64,000 nt of DNA from Capnocytophaga ochracea DSM 7271 (GTDB lineage Bacteria; Bacteroidota; Bacteroidia; Flavobacteriales; Flavobacteriaceae). The position numbers were made by a program, and so were the translations under genes. The stretch's first letter is position 1; the number at the start of each line of letters is the position of its first letter. The notes below the pieces were generated by a model. The model worked only from the letters and a program-made list of their open reading frames with translations. It had not been told where the DNA came from and did not search any database. Of this stretch, positions 9,751 through 18,616 are shown piece by piece. Location: positions 2,297,001-2,361,000 of the forward strand of contig NC_013162.1 in the NCBI RefSeq assembly GCF_000023285.1, given 5' to 3'.

Positions 9751-11205
9751 ATGGGGATAGTGCTCCGTCAATCGTTTAAGAATGTGGTGGCTACCTATTT
9801 AGGGTTTGCCATAGGGGCACTGAACACCCTTTTCTTGTTTACTTACTTCCTCTCCAAAGCTCAGTACGGATTGGTGAGTTATGTTACTTCCACTGCCACC
9901 ATTCTGTCCCCTCTTATCGCCTTTGGAGTGAACAATACCTTGGTGCGTTATTATACCGCTTATCGAGATAAAAAAGAGCAAGCGCAATTCAACCTGATGC
10001 TTTGCTTTTTGCCTTTGCTCATCATTGTGCCTGCCACCTTTGTCGGGATAATTGGGTACGAACAGATTGCGCAATGGCTTTCGGCTAAAAACGAAGAAGT
10101 ACGCGATTACGTTTTTCTCATCTTCCTCACTTCCGTAGCGATGGCTTACTTTGAAATTGCTTATGCGTGGACGCGCGTACAGCTAAAAACCGTCTTTGGC
10201 AATTTCCTAAAAGAGGTATTCCATAGGGTAGGAGTGATGCTCCTGCTATTAGCCATTTATTTGCAGCTCATCGACTTTCACCAACTGATATGGGGCGTAT
10301 TTTGGGTCTATGCCTTGCGTATGCTCTTGATGTTTGTTTTCGCTTTCTATGTACGCCGACCGCAATTTGCTTGGGGGTTGCCTAAGAACAAGAAAGAAGT
10401 CTTTTTGTACAGCCTTTTTGTGATTTTATCGGGGTCGGTAGCTTCTGTATTGATGGATATTGATAAGTTTATGCTCAACCAATACTTGCCTATCGGTGAG
10501 ATTGCCGTTTATAATGTAGCCATTTTTACAGCTACGGTGATTGCTATTCCGTATAGGAGTATGTACCAGATTGTGAGTCCACTGACGGCACAATTTATGA
10601 ATCAAAGCAAGCCAAAAGAGCTATCCGACCTGTATAAGCGTAGCACCGTGAATACTTATTTTGTGAGTATGGTGATTTGTGTGCTTATCATCGTCAACGC
10701 CCAGCAGTGTTATGCTCTTCTACCTGATAAGGATTACAGCACAGGACTCACGGTGCTTATCATCATATCGATAGTAAAGCTATCGGACGCCTTAGTAGGT
10801 TTCAGCAATGCGGTATTACTCAATTCACCTTACTATCGCACCGTATTGTTTTTGGGTGTTTTTTTGGTCATAGGCACCGTTTTAATGAATATTTGGCTCA
10901 TACCGCTTTACGGCATCAATGGGGCGGGATTAGCAACCCTAATCGCTTTTAGTTCGTATAACCTACTCAAGTCTGTTTTTGTGTATCGCAAATACAACTT
11001 GCAGCCTTTTTATAAAGAAACGTTACAGACCACCCTCTTTGGTATCGTAGCCATAGGAGGTTTCTTCTTTTGGGACTTTCCGTTTCACCCTCTTGTAAAT
11101 ATCAGCTTAAAATCATTACTCGTAGGGGGAGTCAGTGTATTTTTTCTTCTTAAATTGGGAATTTCGGACGAGTTAATAAGGCTTATTCGCCGATTTAGTA
11201 ATTAG
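9751..11205 (+). CDS. Polysaccharide flippase / MATE-like exporter (Wzx type)
   Basis: 484 aa with about 14 hydrophobic segments from residue 15 onward and no soluble domain. The N-terminal pattern (FLFTYFLSKAQYGLVSY, then GVNNTLVRYY) is typical of the MOP superfamily Wzx/oligosaccharide flippases, which move lipid-linked sugars across the inner membrane. It directly follows the TPR gene by 3 bases and precedes an 11-bp repeat array. No glycosyltransferases are adjacent, so the substrate cannot be inferred from context. Confidence 0.8.
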   Translation: MGIVLRQSFKNVVATYLGFAIGALNTLFLFTYFLSKAQYGLVSYVTSTATILSPLIAFGVNNTLVRYYTAYRDKKEQAQFNLMLCFLPLLIIVPATFVGIIGYEQIAQWLSAKNEEVRDYVFLIFLTSVAMAYFEIAYAWTRVQLKTVFGNFLKEVFHRVGVMLLLLAIYLQLIDFHQLIWGVFWVYALRMLLMFVFAFYVRRPQFAWGLPKNKKEVFLYSLFVILSGSVASVLMDIDKFMLNQYLPIGEIAVYNVAIFTATVIAIPYRSMYQIVSPLTAQFMNQSKPKELSDLYKRSTVNTYFVSMVICVLIIVNAQQCYALLPDKDYSTGLTVLIIISIVKLSDALVGFSNAVLLNSPYYRTVLFLGVFLVIGTVLMNIWLIPLYGINGAGLATLIAFSSYNLLKSVFVYRKYNLQPFYKETLQTTLFGIVAIGGFFFWDFPFHPLVNISLKSLLVGGVSVFFLLKLGISDELIRLIRRFSN

Positions 11206-11245
11206 TAAATTAGTCCTTGTATTCGCTTTTCGTATAGAGTAGACC

Positions 11246-11333
11246 CACTGTAGAGCCACTGTAGAGCCACTGTAGAGCCACTGTAGACCCACTGTAGACC
11301 CACTGTAGACCCACTGTAGACCCACTGTAGGTT
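11246..11333. repeat. Tandem 11-bp repeat array A (8 copies)
   Basis: Eight consecutive copies of CACTGTAGAGC / CACTGTAGACC, starting every 11 bases from 11246 to 11323. The first copies carry GAGC and the later ones GACC. AGGTTCGT follows at 11329-11336. The unit is the reverse complement of that in the array at 56217. The rest of the 304-bp gap after the flippase holds a promoter but no gene. Confidence 0.95.
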
Positions 11334-11430
11334 CGTTCTTCTTTCATTTATTATTCGGTGAAACTCTATGCTAAGTATGTTTGTATAATTGTTATGAATT
11401 TGTTCATCATAAAAGATATCCCAAAATATC

Positions 11431-11462
11431 TTTGTATATGATACTTTTTTTCTGTATCTTTG
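11431..11462 (+). promoter_or_regulatory. Promoter for the 11511 gene pair
   Basis: TTTG at 11431-11434, a 20-base spacer, then TATCTTTG at 11455-11462, an exact match to the Bacteroidetes -33/-7 consensus. It lies 48 bases before the ATG at 11511. A second TATCTTTG overlaps the -33 region at 11427-11434. Confidence 0.75.
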
Positions 11463-11510
11463 TCATTGGATTTTAGTAACCATAAAATGTACTAAAAAAA
11501 TAAATGTAAT

Positions 11511-11954
11511 ATGCATCCACGTATAAAAAACATTCTTGAAAATTACACTTATCCTATTATCAAATCTATTACTTACCCTAATGGTGATATGCTTGTTTTA
11601 GAAGGACAATGGATTAAAGAGAAGTATCACCTAAGAATTTTGTGCCAATCTACCTTAGATAGTTATTTTTCTTATAACGAAGAGGATTATGTCTCTAATC
11701 TCTATCCGAAAATTATGGTAAAGAATGCCCAATATAAAATTTATGGAGGTGAATGTAGTTGGGAAGGAGATGGTTTTATTTACATTATCAATAAAGAAAA
11801 AGGGAAACTTTTATGGTTTTTGTTTTTGGATAATAGCGAGTATTTTAAGGAAGCCTATTTTGAGGATACAAACCATATAATCGCTCGTTCTGAACTTAAC
11901 TTACAACTAAGAATTCCTATTAATGCCCCAGAAAAACTAACTATAACAAAATGA
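11511..11954 (+). CDS. Hypothetical protein, possibly immunity-related
   Basis: 147 aa, no signal peptide, no membrane segment, mixed alpha/beta, rich in aromatic residues (for example SYFSYNEEDYVSNLYPKI and GFIYIINKEKGKLLWFLFL). I do not recognise the family. Size, composition and pairing with a MafI-like gene, whose ATG overlaps this gene's TGA by four bases, resemble orphan immunity genes of polymorphic toxin systems. That role is inference only. Confidence 0.5.
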   Translation: MHPRIKNILENYTYPIIKSITYPNGDMLVLEGQWIKEKYHLRILCQSTLDSYFSYNEEDYVSNLYPKIMVKNAQYKIYGGECSWEGDGFIYIINKEKGKLLWFLFLDNSEYFKEAYFEDTNHIIARSELNLQLRIPINAPEKLTITK

Positions 11955-12472
11955 CTTCAGAAGAAATAAAAGCCATTGTGTATTATATTCAAGGCTTACA
12001 AGTCCTTTGGAAAGAAGGTTATAATGCAGAAAAAGTAGGAGATTATACTTCCAATTTTATATGCAAAGACTTCAGAGACTATAATACCACAAATGAGCTG
12101 TGGGAGGTTATCAATGAGTTACGGCTTATGGGAGAAGGAGAAGAATGGGAAAAAACCAAAGAAGAAGTAGAAGCTCTCATTCAAGAGAAATTAGGAATTA
12201 GTATTTGCGAACCTATCAGTATACTTTCTTACACAACTAACTTGTTTATAAAGCAACTTACTAGTGATTTCTCAACCAATTCACTAGTTTTATCATTTAT
12301 AGAACAGACAAAAGAGCTTATTACTTATCAAGAATATACTTTGGCATTGGAAAACTTACTGAAAAGCCTTTTGGAAAAATGTATTTCTATTCCAAGAGAT
12401 ACTTTGGCTATTATTGATGTTATTGAGGATTCTTATATCAAAAGATTACAGGCTTCATTATGGGGAGTGTAA
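11951..12472 (+). CDS. Hypothetical protein with a MafI-like immunity domain
   Basis: 173 aa, helical and acidic. The C-terminal half (ALENLLKSLLEKCISIPRDTLAIIDVI, about 135-160) resembles the MafI family of immunity proteins. The N-terminal half is unrecognised. The ATGA overlap with the preceding gene indicates translational coupling. No toxin gene with a matching C-terminal domain is seen nearby, so if the call is right this is an orphan immunity locus. Confidence 0.45.
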   Translation: MTSEEIKAIVYYIQGLQVLWKEGYNAEKVGDYTSNFICKDFRDYNTTNELWEVINELRLMGEGEEWEKTKEEVEALIQEKLGISICEPISILSYTTNLFIKQLTSDFSTNSLVLSFIEQTKELITYQEYTLALENLLKSLLEKCISIPRDTLAIIDVIEDSYIKRLQASLWGV

Positions 12473-12494
12473 AACCAAAATTTTTCTAATTATT

Positions 12495-12526
12495 TTTGAT
12501 ACTTCTTTGTGAAATTATTATCTTTG
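12495..12526 (+). promoter_or_regulatory. Promoter for the SemiSWEET gene
   Basis: TTTG at 12495-12498, a 20-base spacer, TATCTTTG at 12519-12526. It fixes the start of the following gene at 12544, because the longer in-frame start at 12496 would overlap the promoter. Confidence 0.7.
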
Positions 12527-12543
12527 CAAAAAAATATTTTTTT

Positions 12544-12822
12544 ATGAAAGAAAAAAGAAATACCAAACAAAAAATTAATTTATTTATAGGTTCGATTGGA
12601 GCCTTTATAGGGGTAGCAGTGTTTGTAGCTTATATTCCTCAAATTATGGCTAACTTAGAAGGACACAAAGCACAACCTTGGCAACCATTGTTTGCAGCAG
12701 GGTCTTGTCTTATCTGGGTGGTGTATGGCTGGACAAAAGAACCTAAGCCAGATTATATTCTCATTATTCCCAATTTTGTAGGAGTGGTTTTAGGATTTTT
12801 AACTTTTATTACTTCTCTTTAA
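12544..12822 (+). CDS. SemiSWEET-family sugar transporter
   Basis: 92 aa with three transmembrane helices, the length of a bacterial SemiSWEET, which dimerises to form a sugar carrier. The first helix holds VAYIPQIMANL (the conserved PQ region), followed by WQPLFAAGSCLIWVVYGW and a third helix IPNFVGVVLGFLTFI containing the conserved asparagine. The Met at 12544 is chosen because the promoter lies just upstream. Monocistronic by position. Confidence 0.85.
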   Translation: MKEKRNTKQKINLFIGSIGAFIGVAVFVAYIPQIMANLEGHKAQPWQPLFAAGSCLIWVVYGWTKEPKPDYILIIPNFVGVVLGFLTFITSL

Positions 12823-12907
12823 ATACATTGAGTTATAGGATATATTTCAATTAAAACAAAGAAAGTAAAATATAAATAAATCCATCAATAAAAAACTATC
12901 GTTTTTC

Positions 12908-12938
12908 TTTGGTGGATTATTCTTTTTTTATACCTTTG
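12908..12938 (+). promoter_or_regulatory. Promoter for the DASS transporter gene
   Basis: TTTG at 12908-12911, a 19-base spacer, TACCTTTG at 12931-12938, 50 bases before the ATG at 12988. Confidence 0.7.
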
Positions 12939-12987
12939 TCATTCGTTTGTTAAATAGCAAATAACTTTTTAAACTTACCAAAATATT

Positions 12988-14463
12988 ATGTCTAAAGAAT
13001 TAGAAAATGTAATGACCAATCACTTTGAAAAAAAACACCTTATCGCTTTGATATGTATAGTGATTGTAACCGCTGTAGTGTGGAATTTACCTACTGAGGT
13101 GTTTCATATTAGCGGACTAACGGTGGTACATCAGCGAATTATCGCTATTTTTGTGTTTGCCACTCTTATGTGGATTAGTGAGGCTATCCCTTCGTGGGCT
13201 ACTTCGCTGGGTATCATCACCCTAATGTGTTTAACGGTTTCTAACCACAGTCTGTTCTTCTTTAAAGGAGAAGAGAACGAGATTTTCGGAAAACTACTCA
13301 GCAGTAAAGAGATTATGGCTACCTTTGCCAACCCTGTAATTATACTCTTTTTAGGTGGTTTTTTCTTGGCTATTGCCGCCACCAAATCGGGGTTAGACGT
13401 CTTGCTTGCCAAGAATTTGATACGTCCGTTTGGGAATAAAAGCGAGAATGTGTTATTGGGTTTCCTGCTCATTACGGGTATTTTCTCAATGTTTGTGAGC
13501 AATACTGCTACGGCAGCTATGATGCTCACTTTCCTTACACCTGTTTTTGCAGCATTGCCTGCAAGTGGCAAAGGACGTACCGCACTCACGATGAGTATCC
13601 CGATTGCTGCTAACTTGGGCGGTATGGCTACCCCTATTGGTACACCCCCTAACGCTATTGCTCTACAAGCTCTTAATGACCCAAAAGGACTGAATATGGG
13701 CGTTGATTTTGGCGAATGGATGTCGTTTATGTTCCCATTGGTACTTTTGTTACTCTTCATCTCGTGGCGACTTATATTAAAATTCTTCCCTTTTACTCAA
13801 AAAACAATTAACTTACATATTCTAGGAAAAGTACACCAAGGTTGGCGTATGTGGGTAGTAAGTGGCACTTTTATCGTTACCATTCTTTTATGGCTACTCC
13901 CCAGTGAACTAACGGGTATTGATGCCAATACCGTTGCCTTAGTGCCTATGGGTATTTTTGCAGCAACAGGCGTGATTACCGCCAAAGACCTACAGTCCAT
14001 CAATTGGAGTGTTATTTGGATGGTAGCAGGAGGTTTCGCTTTAGGTTTAGGTATCAATGAATCGGGCTTAGCCGAACTTGCTATTGATACTATTCCATTT
14101 GGGTCGTGGTCGCCTATAATAGTATTGATTGCCTCAGGACTTATTTGTTATCTTCTCAGCAACTTTATTTCCAATACTGCTGCGGCAGCCTTGTTAATTC
14201 CTATTTTGGTAACTATTTGTCAAGGAATGGGAGAAAACCTAAGCGCAATAGGAGGTACCTCTACAGTGCTTATTGGGATAGCTTTGGCAGCATCATCAGC
14301 GATGTGTTTGCCTATTTCTACCCCTCCAAATGCCATTGCGTACTCTACAGGCTTAGTAAAACAAAACGATATGCTGAAAGTGGGGCTTATCGTAGGGCTT
14401 ATCAGTATGGTGATAGGGTACCTTGTTTTATTTATTGTAGGAGAAACACATCTCTTAGGCTAA
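12988..14463 (+). CDS. DASS (SLC13)-family sodium/anion symporter
   Basis: 491 aa integral membrane protein. It carries the paired substrate/sodium motifs of the divalent anion:sodium symporters: VSNTATAAM then PIGTPPNAIA in the first half, and FISNTAAAALL then PISTPPNAIAYSTG in the second. These SNT and TPPN repeats identify the fold. Substrates in the family are dicarboxylates (succinate, malate), citrate or sulfate; the sequence alone does not choose. Own promoter upstream; the SDR gene begins 2 bases after its stop and is likely co-transcribed. Confidence 0.9.
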   Translation: MSKELENVMTNHFEKKHLIALICIVIVTAVVWNLPTEVFHISGLTVVHQRIIAIFVFATLMWISEAIPSWATSLGIITLMCLTVSNHSLFFFKGEENEIFGKLLSSKEIMATFANPVIILFLGGFFLAIAATKSGLDVLLAKNLIRPFGNKSENVLLGFLLITGIFSMFVSNTATAAMMLTFLTPVFAALPASGKGRTALTMSIPIAANLGGMATPIGTPPNAIALQALNDPKGLNMGVDFGEWMSFMFPLVLLLLFISWRLILKFFPFTQKTINLHILGKVHQGWRMWVVSGTFIVTILLWLLPSELTGIDANTVALVPMGIFAATGVITAKDLQSINWSVIWMVAGGFALGLGINESGLAELAIDTIPFGSWSPIIVLIASGLICYLLSNFISNTAAAALLIPILVTICQGMGENLSAIGGTSTVLIGIALAASSAMCLPISTPPNAIAYSTGLVKQNDMLKVGLIVGLISMVIGYLVLFIVGETHLLG

Positions 14464-14464
14464 T

Positions 14465-15142
14465 ATGAAGAACATTATCATAACAGGTACCAGCAGAGGT
14501 ATAGGCTTTGCGCTAGTACAACAGTTGGCTGCGGAAGGGCATAACATTTTAGCCCTTTCGCGGCATACTGCTACTATAGAGGCACTGCAATTGCCTAATG
14601 TGCATTGTTTCCCTTTTGATATTACAAAAACAGAAGACATACAAACGGTAGTCACTTATTTGCAACAATGGCAGTGCGTGGATATACTCATTCATAACGC
14701 AGGAAAACTCATCAATAAACCCTTTGAACAACTTACTGAAACTGACTTTTTAGAAGTGTATAAGGTAAATGTATTCGGAGTGGCACAACTCACTCAGAAA
14801 GTATTGCCTTTTATGAGGAATGGCTCGCACGTGGTAAGTATCAGCAGTATGGGAGGGGTACAAGGGAGTTTGAAGTTTGGCGGTTTGGCAGCGTATAGTT
14901 CCTCCAAAGGTGCTCTTATTACCCTATCGGAACTTTTAGCCGAAGAATACAAAGAGCGCGGTATCATCTTCAACACCTTAGCCTTAGGTGCGGTACAGAC
15001 CGAGATGCTCACTGAAGCCTTCCCTGATTATAAAGCTAATATCACCCCACAGCAAATGGCACGCTACATTGCCGATTTTGCCCTTAATGGTAGTAAGGTA
15101 TTCAATGGAAAAGTATTACAAGTAGCCAATACAACTCCATAA
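14465..15142 (+). CDS. Short-chain dehydrogenase/reductase (SDR)
   Basis: 225 aa, classical SDR Rossmann fold: cofactor loop TGTSRGIGFA near the N-terminus, IHNAG motif, catalytic Ser in VVSISSMGG and the YSSSKGA (YxxxK) pair. Basic residues after the glycine loop (SRG, SRH) favour NADPH. The substrate is unknown. It follows the DASS transporter gene by one base. Confidence 0.88.
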   Translation: MKNIIITGTSRGIGFALVQQLAAEGHNILALSRHTATIEALQLPNVHCFPFDITKTEDIQTVVTYLQQWQCVDILIHNAGKLINKPFEQLTETDFLEVYKVNVFGVAQLTQKVLPFMRNGSHVVSISSMGGVQGSLKFGGLAAYSSSKGALITLSELLAEEYKERGIIFNTLALGAVQTEMLTEAFPDYKANITPQQMARYIADFALNGSKVFNGKVLQVANTTP

Positions 15143-15175
15143 AACAATTAAAAACTAACGACTAATAACTAAAAT

Positions 15176-15463
15176 ATGTACATCATTATTTTAACGTATC
15201 AAAAAGACCTTTCAGAGGTTGAAAAACATTTAGAAGCACATCGCGCTTATTTAGATAAGCATTATGCTTCAGGACATTTTGTCGCTTCAGGAGCACAAGT
15301 ACCCCGTGTAGGTGGTATAATTTTGTGCAAGGCAGGTAGTAGGGGAGAGGTAGAAACTATCATTGCCCAAGACCCTTTTTATCAGCACAAAATAGCAACC
15401 TACCAGGTCATTGAGTTTACTCCTACCAAATTCTCTGAGGAGTTCGGTAAGGTAGTCTCTTAA
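15176..15463 (+). CDS. YciI-family protein
   Basis: 95 aa, matching the YCII fold: N-terminal strand MYIIILTYQKDL, then HRAYLDKHYASGHFVASGAQVPRVGGIIL with the conserved His (HRAYL) and the GG turn, ending in DPFYQHKIATYQVIEFTP. Family members are small dimeric enzymes or ligand-binding proteins of mostly unknown role. Probably in the same operon as the SDR gene, 33 bases upstream. Confidence 0.85.
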   Translation: MYIIILTYQKDLSEVEKHLEAHRAYLDKHYASGHFVASGAQVPRVGGIILCKAGSRGEVETIIAQDPFYQHKIATYQVIEFTPTKFSEEFGKVVS

Positions 15464-15478
15464 AACCACAATTAACAA

Positions 15479-16108
15479 GTGAAAATTATTTTTCTAACAG
15501 CCCTTACTTTTTCAATCTTAATACTCCTGCTTTATTACCTAATTCAGCAGTCTAAAAAGCCTTCGGGTTTTGTAGGTGTAATAATGATGAAACTTTTTAA
15601 TCGTGTTTATATACCAATGGTACAATGGGCATTAGGACTTTATAAACCGTCAGAAGCTCCCCGAAAAATATTAGATATAGGAGTAGGAAATGGCAAATCA
15701 ACTGTCCTGCTCACTGAATATTTTCCTCATAGTGAAGTTTGGGGAATTGAAATATCCAAAATCGCTATTAAGGAAGCAAAGAAGCTTCATACAAAGGCTA
15801 TCTTTCAGTTAGAGGACATTCAGCATAACTCATTTGGTGATAAAACTTTTGATTTGATAACTGCTTTTCAAACACACTTCCATTGGCAAGACCTCAAAGA
15901 GGCTTTTTGGGAAGTCAAACGCATACTCTCAGACAAAGGTATTTTTCTCATTGCTTGTGAATATGCAAAGATTAGTTATTACCTTCCTAAGCTAAAAAGG
16001 ACAGAAGATTTTAGTCAATTTTTAAACTCAGTAGGACTATCCTTAATACAAGAAGAAAGAATGCAAGGTTGGGTGTTTTACAAGTTAATAACAACTGAAT
16101 ATAAGTAA
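15479..16108 (+). CDS. Membrane-anchored class I SAM-dependent methyltransferase
   Basis: 209 aa. The start is a GTG at 15479, followed by a hydrophobic anchor (FLTALTFSILILLLYYLI). The methyltransferase domain follows with ILDIGVGNGKST at about residues 62-73, an acidic strand-2 end (VWGIEIS) and FDLITAFQTHFHW. If the GTG start is not used, the next ATG (about 15584) would give a soluble protein. The substrate is unknown. The gene is 15 bases after the YciI gene. The 236 bases that follow it are very AT-rich and hold nothing I recognise. Confidence 0.75.
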   Translation: MKIIFLTALTFSILILLLYYLIQQSKKPSGFVGVIMMKLFNRVYIPMVQWALGLYKPSEAPRKILDIGVGNGKSTVLLTEYFPHSEVWGIEISKIAIKEAKKLHTKAIFQLEDIQHNSFGDKTFDLITAFQTHFHWQDLKEAFWEVKRILSDKGIFLIACEYAKISYYLPKLKRTEDFSQFLNSVGLSLIQEERMQGWVFYKLITTEYK

Positions 16109-16344
16109 CTTATAATAAAAATATAAACTTTTTATTTAACATATATTCTATAAAGTATCTGTTTAGTATGTATATAAATATGAAAATAATCTAATAATCA
16201 GTATATTAACTACCAATTTAAACAAAAGTAACAAGCATTTATTACGCTTACTAATGCTTTCGTTTTCGTTGTGATACTTATACTTTAGCTTTAAAATGTT
16301 TTAATAAAATATTAATAACCAATATTTTAATATAATAATTATAT

Positions 16345-17433
16345 ATGAGTAAAAATATAGTCTCTACTACCAAGAGGAAACGCAAGGCAAATCGCTCCAA
16401 AAAGGTAGGTTTGCCTGCCGGTAGTCTGGTGTATTTCGGTAATAAAGAGAAGCCTCTCAATATAGAAGTCTTTGCCTATAACGAGCATTCTTGTGAGGTA
16501 AAGAAAGTCTCTTCGGCTGAGGAAGCCCTTAAATTTATAATCGATAGCCGTATCACGTGGGTGAATGTAAACGGCTTAAACAATATCGAGGAAGTAAAAA
16601 AGTTAGGTGCTTATACTCATTTAGATAACCTATTTTTGGAAGACGTACTCGATACCGAACACCGACCTAAAGTAGAAATCCTCGATGAACATATTCTCGT
16701 GATCATTAAAATGCTGTACTACGGCAAAGATAAGCAACTCATTTCAGAGCACTTAGCATTATTATTGGGCAAAAATTACCTCATCACTTTTCAAGAAAGT
16801 GAAGACGAAGACGTGTTTGACCCCGTACGCAAACGTTTGCAAAACGCCGATAGCAGTCTGCGCAAACGCCCCGCTGACTATTTGCTATTCGGACTCTTAG
16901 ATGCTATTGTAGACAACTATTTTGTGATTTTGGATAAAGTAAGCGATAAGATTGAGACCATTGAAGATGATATTATTATTCACCCTCGTGAAGATATGAT
17001 TTCCGAAATCCAGTTGCTGAGAAAGAGTGCTATCTTTTTACAGAAATCAATTACGCCCTCGCGTGAGGTAGTAAACAAGATAGAGAAAACCCCTCATCAT
17101 CTTATCGACACCGATACTAAGCATTATTTCCGTGACCTCCACGACCACACGGTGCAAATTGTCGAAACACTCAGCACTTACCGCGATATCCTTTGGGGAC
17201 TTACAGATACTTATATGGGGGCAATGAGTAACAAGATGAACAACATTATGCGCTTGCTCACCCTTATTTCTACTATCTTTATTCCGCTCACTTTTATTGT
17301 GGGGGTATACGGTATGAATTTCAAGTATATGCCTGAATTAGAAGTATGGTGGGCATATCCGTTAGTATGGTTGGTGATGATAGGTATTTCAGTAACAATG
17401 ATTTTCTACTTCAAACGCAAAAAATGGCTTTGA
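16345..17433 (+). CDS. corA: CorA-family magnesium/divalent cation channel
   Basis: 362 aa. It has the long acidic N-terminal cytoplasmic domain and two C-terminal membrane helices of CorA. The selectivity signature YGMNF lies just after the first helix (IPLTFIVGVYGMNFKYMPE), with the short periplasmic loop MPELEVWW. The N-terminal 25 residues are strongly basic (TKRKRKANRSKK). It would act as a homopentameric Mg2+ or Co2+ channel in the inner membrane. Confidence 0.93.
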   Translation: MSKNIVSTTKRKRKANRSKKVGLPAGSLVYFGNKEKPLNIEVFAYNEHSCEVKKVSSAEEALKFIIDSRITWVNVNGLNNIEEVKKLGAYTHLDNLFLEDVLDTEHRPKVEILDEHILVIIKMLYYGKDKQLISEHLALLLGKNYLITFQESEDEDVFDPVRKRLQNADSSLRKRPADYLLFGLLDAIVDNYFVILDKVSDKIETIEDDIIIHPREDMISEIQLLRKSAIFLQKSITPSREVVNKIEKTPHHLIDTDTKHYFRDLHDHTVQIVETLSTYRDILWGLTDTYMGAMSNKMNNIMRLLTLISTIFIPLTFIVGVYGMNFKYMPELEVWWAYPLVWLVMIGISVTMIFYFKRKKWL

Positions 17434-17464
17434 CTTTCATAAAAATGCACTATCTTTTCGCACT

Positions 17465-18616
17465 ATGAATTTGTTAGACGAGAATGTACAACGCTTTATC
17501 AGGGAATACGAGGGGACAACTACAACATTGCTCCTCAAGAAACCTGTGTTCAATGGTATTTCTAACAAAGAGTTAGCACAACAGATTGAAGGTAGGCGCA
17601 CAGCAGCTAAAAAACTTCCTTTTTTGCTTACTACGGAAAGTATATTGTTCCCTCCAACACTTAATTTAGAGCAAACCTCCTCCGAGGCAACCGCTCAATA
17701 CAAGGCTCAAGGCTTGCACGGAGAACGTTTTTTAGATCTTACTTGTGGGTTTGGTATTGATGCATTTTTTCTTTCAGAGAAGTTTAAAGAAGTTACGTTG
17801 GTAGAACAAAATAAGGAACTTCTCAGCAAAGTAGAACATAATTGGCAGGTTCTAGGACGCAAGGCCACATTTATAAATGGAAGCACAGAAGCTTTTTTGA
17901 AAGCTACAACAGCACATTACAACCTTATTTTTCTCGATCCTGCTCGTAGAGACGCTCTCAAACAAAAGAAGTTTCTCTTAGAAGACCTCTCACCTAATAT
18001 CTTAGAGTTACAGTCTGTACTATTGCAAAAAACAGATAAAGTGTTTACCAAACTATCACCTATGATAGATATTAGTTATCTGTTGCATACGCTACCCAAG
18101 ATAACACATATTCATTTGGTAGCCTTACGCAATGAAGTAAAGGAGGTATTGGTAGTACAAGAACCTAAAAAAGAAACGCAAGTACAAATACATTGTGTGA
18201 ATTTGGAGACTGAAGAGCCTATTTTGCAATTTGCAGAAGAAGTGTTGCATAGTTGTCAAGTGGTGTATAGTGCGCCTAAAAAGTACTTGTATATTCCTAA
18301 TAGTGCTTTGTTGAAATCAGGAGCTTTTAATTATATAACGCAACGTTTTGAGGTAGAGAAGTTGGACGTAAATACTCATCTATACACTTCCGAGCAGCTA
18401 AAAAAGCCCTTTGCCGGACGTGTTTTGCAGGTAACTCCTATCAATCTTAAAGAGTTAAAAAAAGGTAGTAAATATTGTATTCTCTCTAAAAACTATCCGT
18501 TATCGGTAGCAGAAATTAAAAAGAAATACCGTATCGTGGAAGGTGGTAATGAATATCTTATCTTTACCCGTTCCGTTGAGGGGTTGGTCGTACTTTTAGG
18601 GAAGGTAATCGAGTGA
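17465..18616 (+). CDS. THUMP-like domain class I SAM-dependent methyltransferase
   Basis: 383 aa. The SAM motif FLDLTCGFGIDAFFLS (about residues 88-103) is followed by VTLVEQN and IFLDPARRD, the latter in the place of the NPPY motif. This architecture, with a C-terminal THUMP-like domain, is seen in Bacteroidetes proteins predicted to act on RNA; the target is not established. The last 53 bases overlap the end of the convergent DUF4421 gene on the minus strand. Confidence 0.75.
   Translation: MNLLDENVQRFIREYEGTTTTLLLKKPVFNGISNKELAQQIEGRRTAAKKLPFLLTTESILFPPTLNLEQTSSEATAQYKAQGLHGERFLDLTCGFGIDAFFLSEKFKEVTLVEQNKELLSKVEHNWQVLGRKATFINGSTEAFLKATTAHYNLIFLDPARRDALKQKKFLLEDLSPNILELQSVLLQKTDKVFTKLSPMIDISYLLHTLPKITHIHLVALRNEVKEVLVVQEPKKETQVQIHCVNLETEEPILQFAEEVLHSCQVVYSAPKKYLYIPNSALLKSGAFNYITQRFEVEKLDVNTHLYTSEQLKKPFAGRVLQVTPINLKELKKGSKYCILSKNYPLSVAEIKKKYRIVEGGNEYLIFTRSVEGLVVLLGKVIE

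Noticed and set aside
13131-13760. 209-aa minus-strand frame
   Set aside because: Shadow of the DASS transporter gene; composition (KPLPLAGNAAK and similar) is typical of antisense translation.
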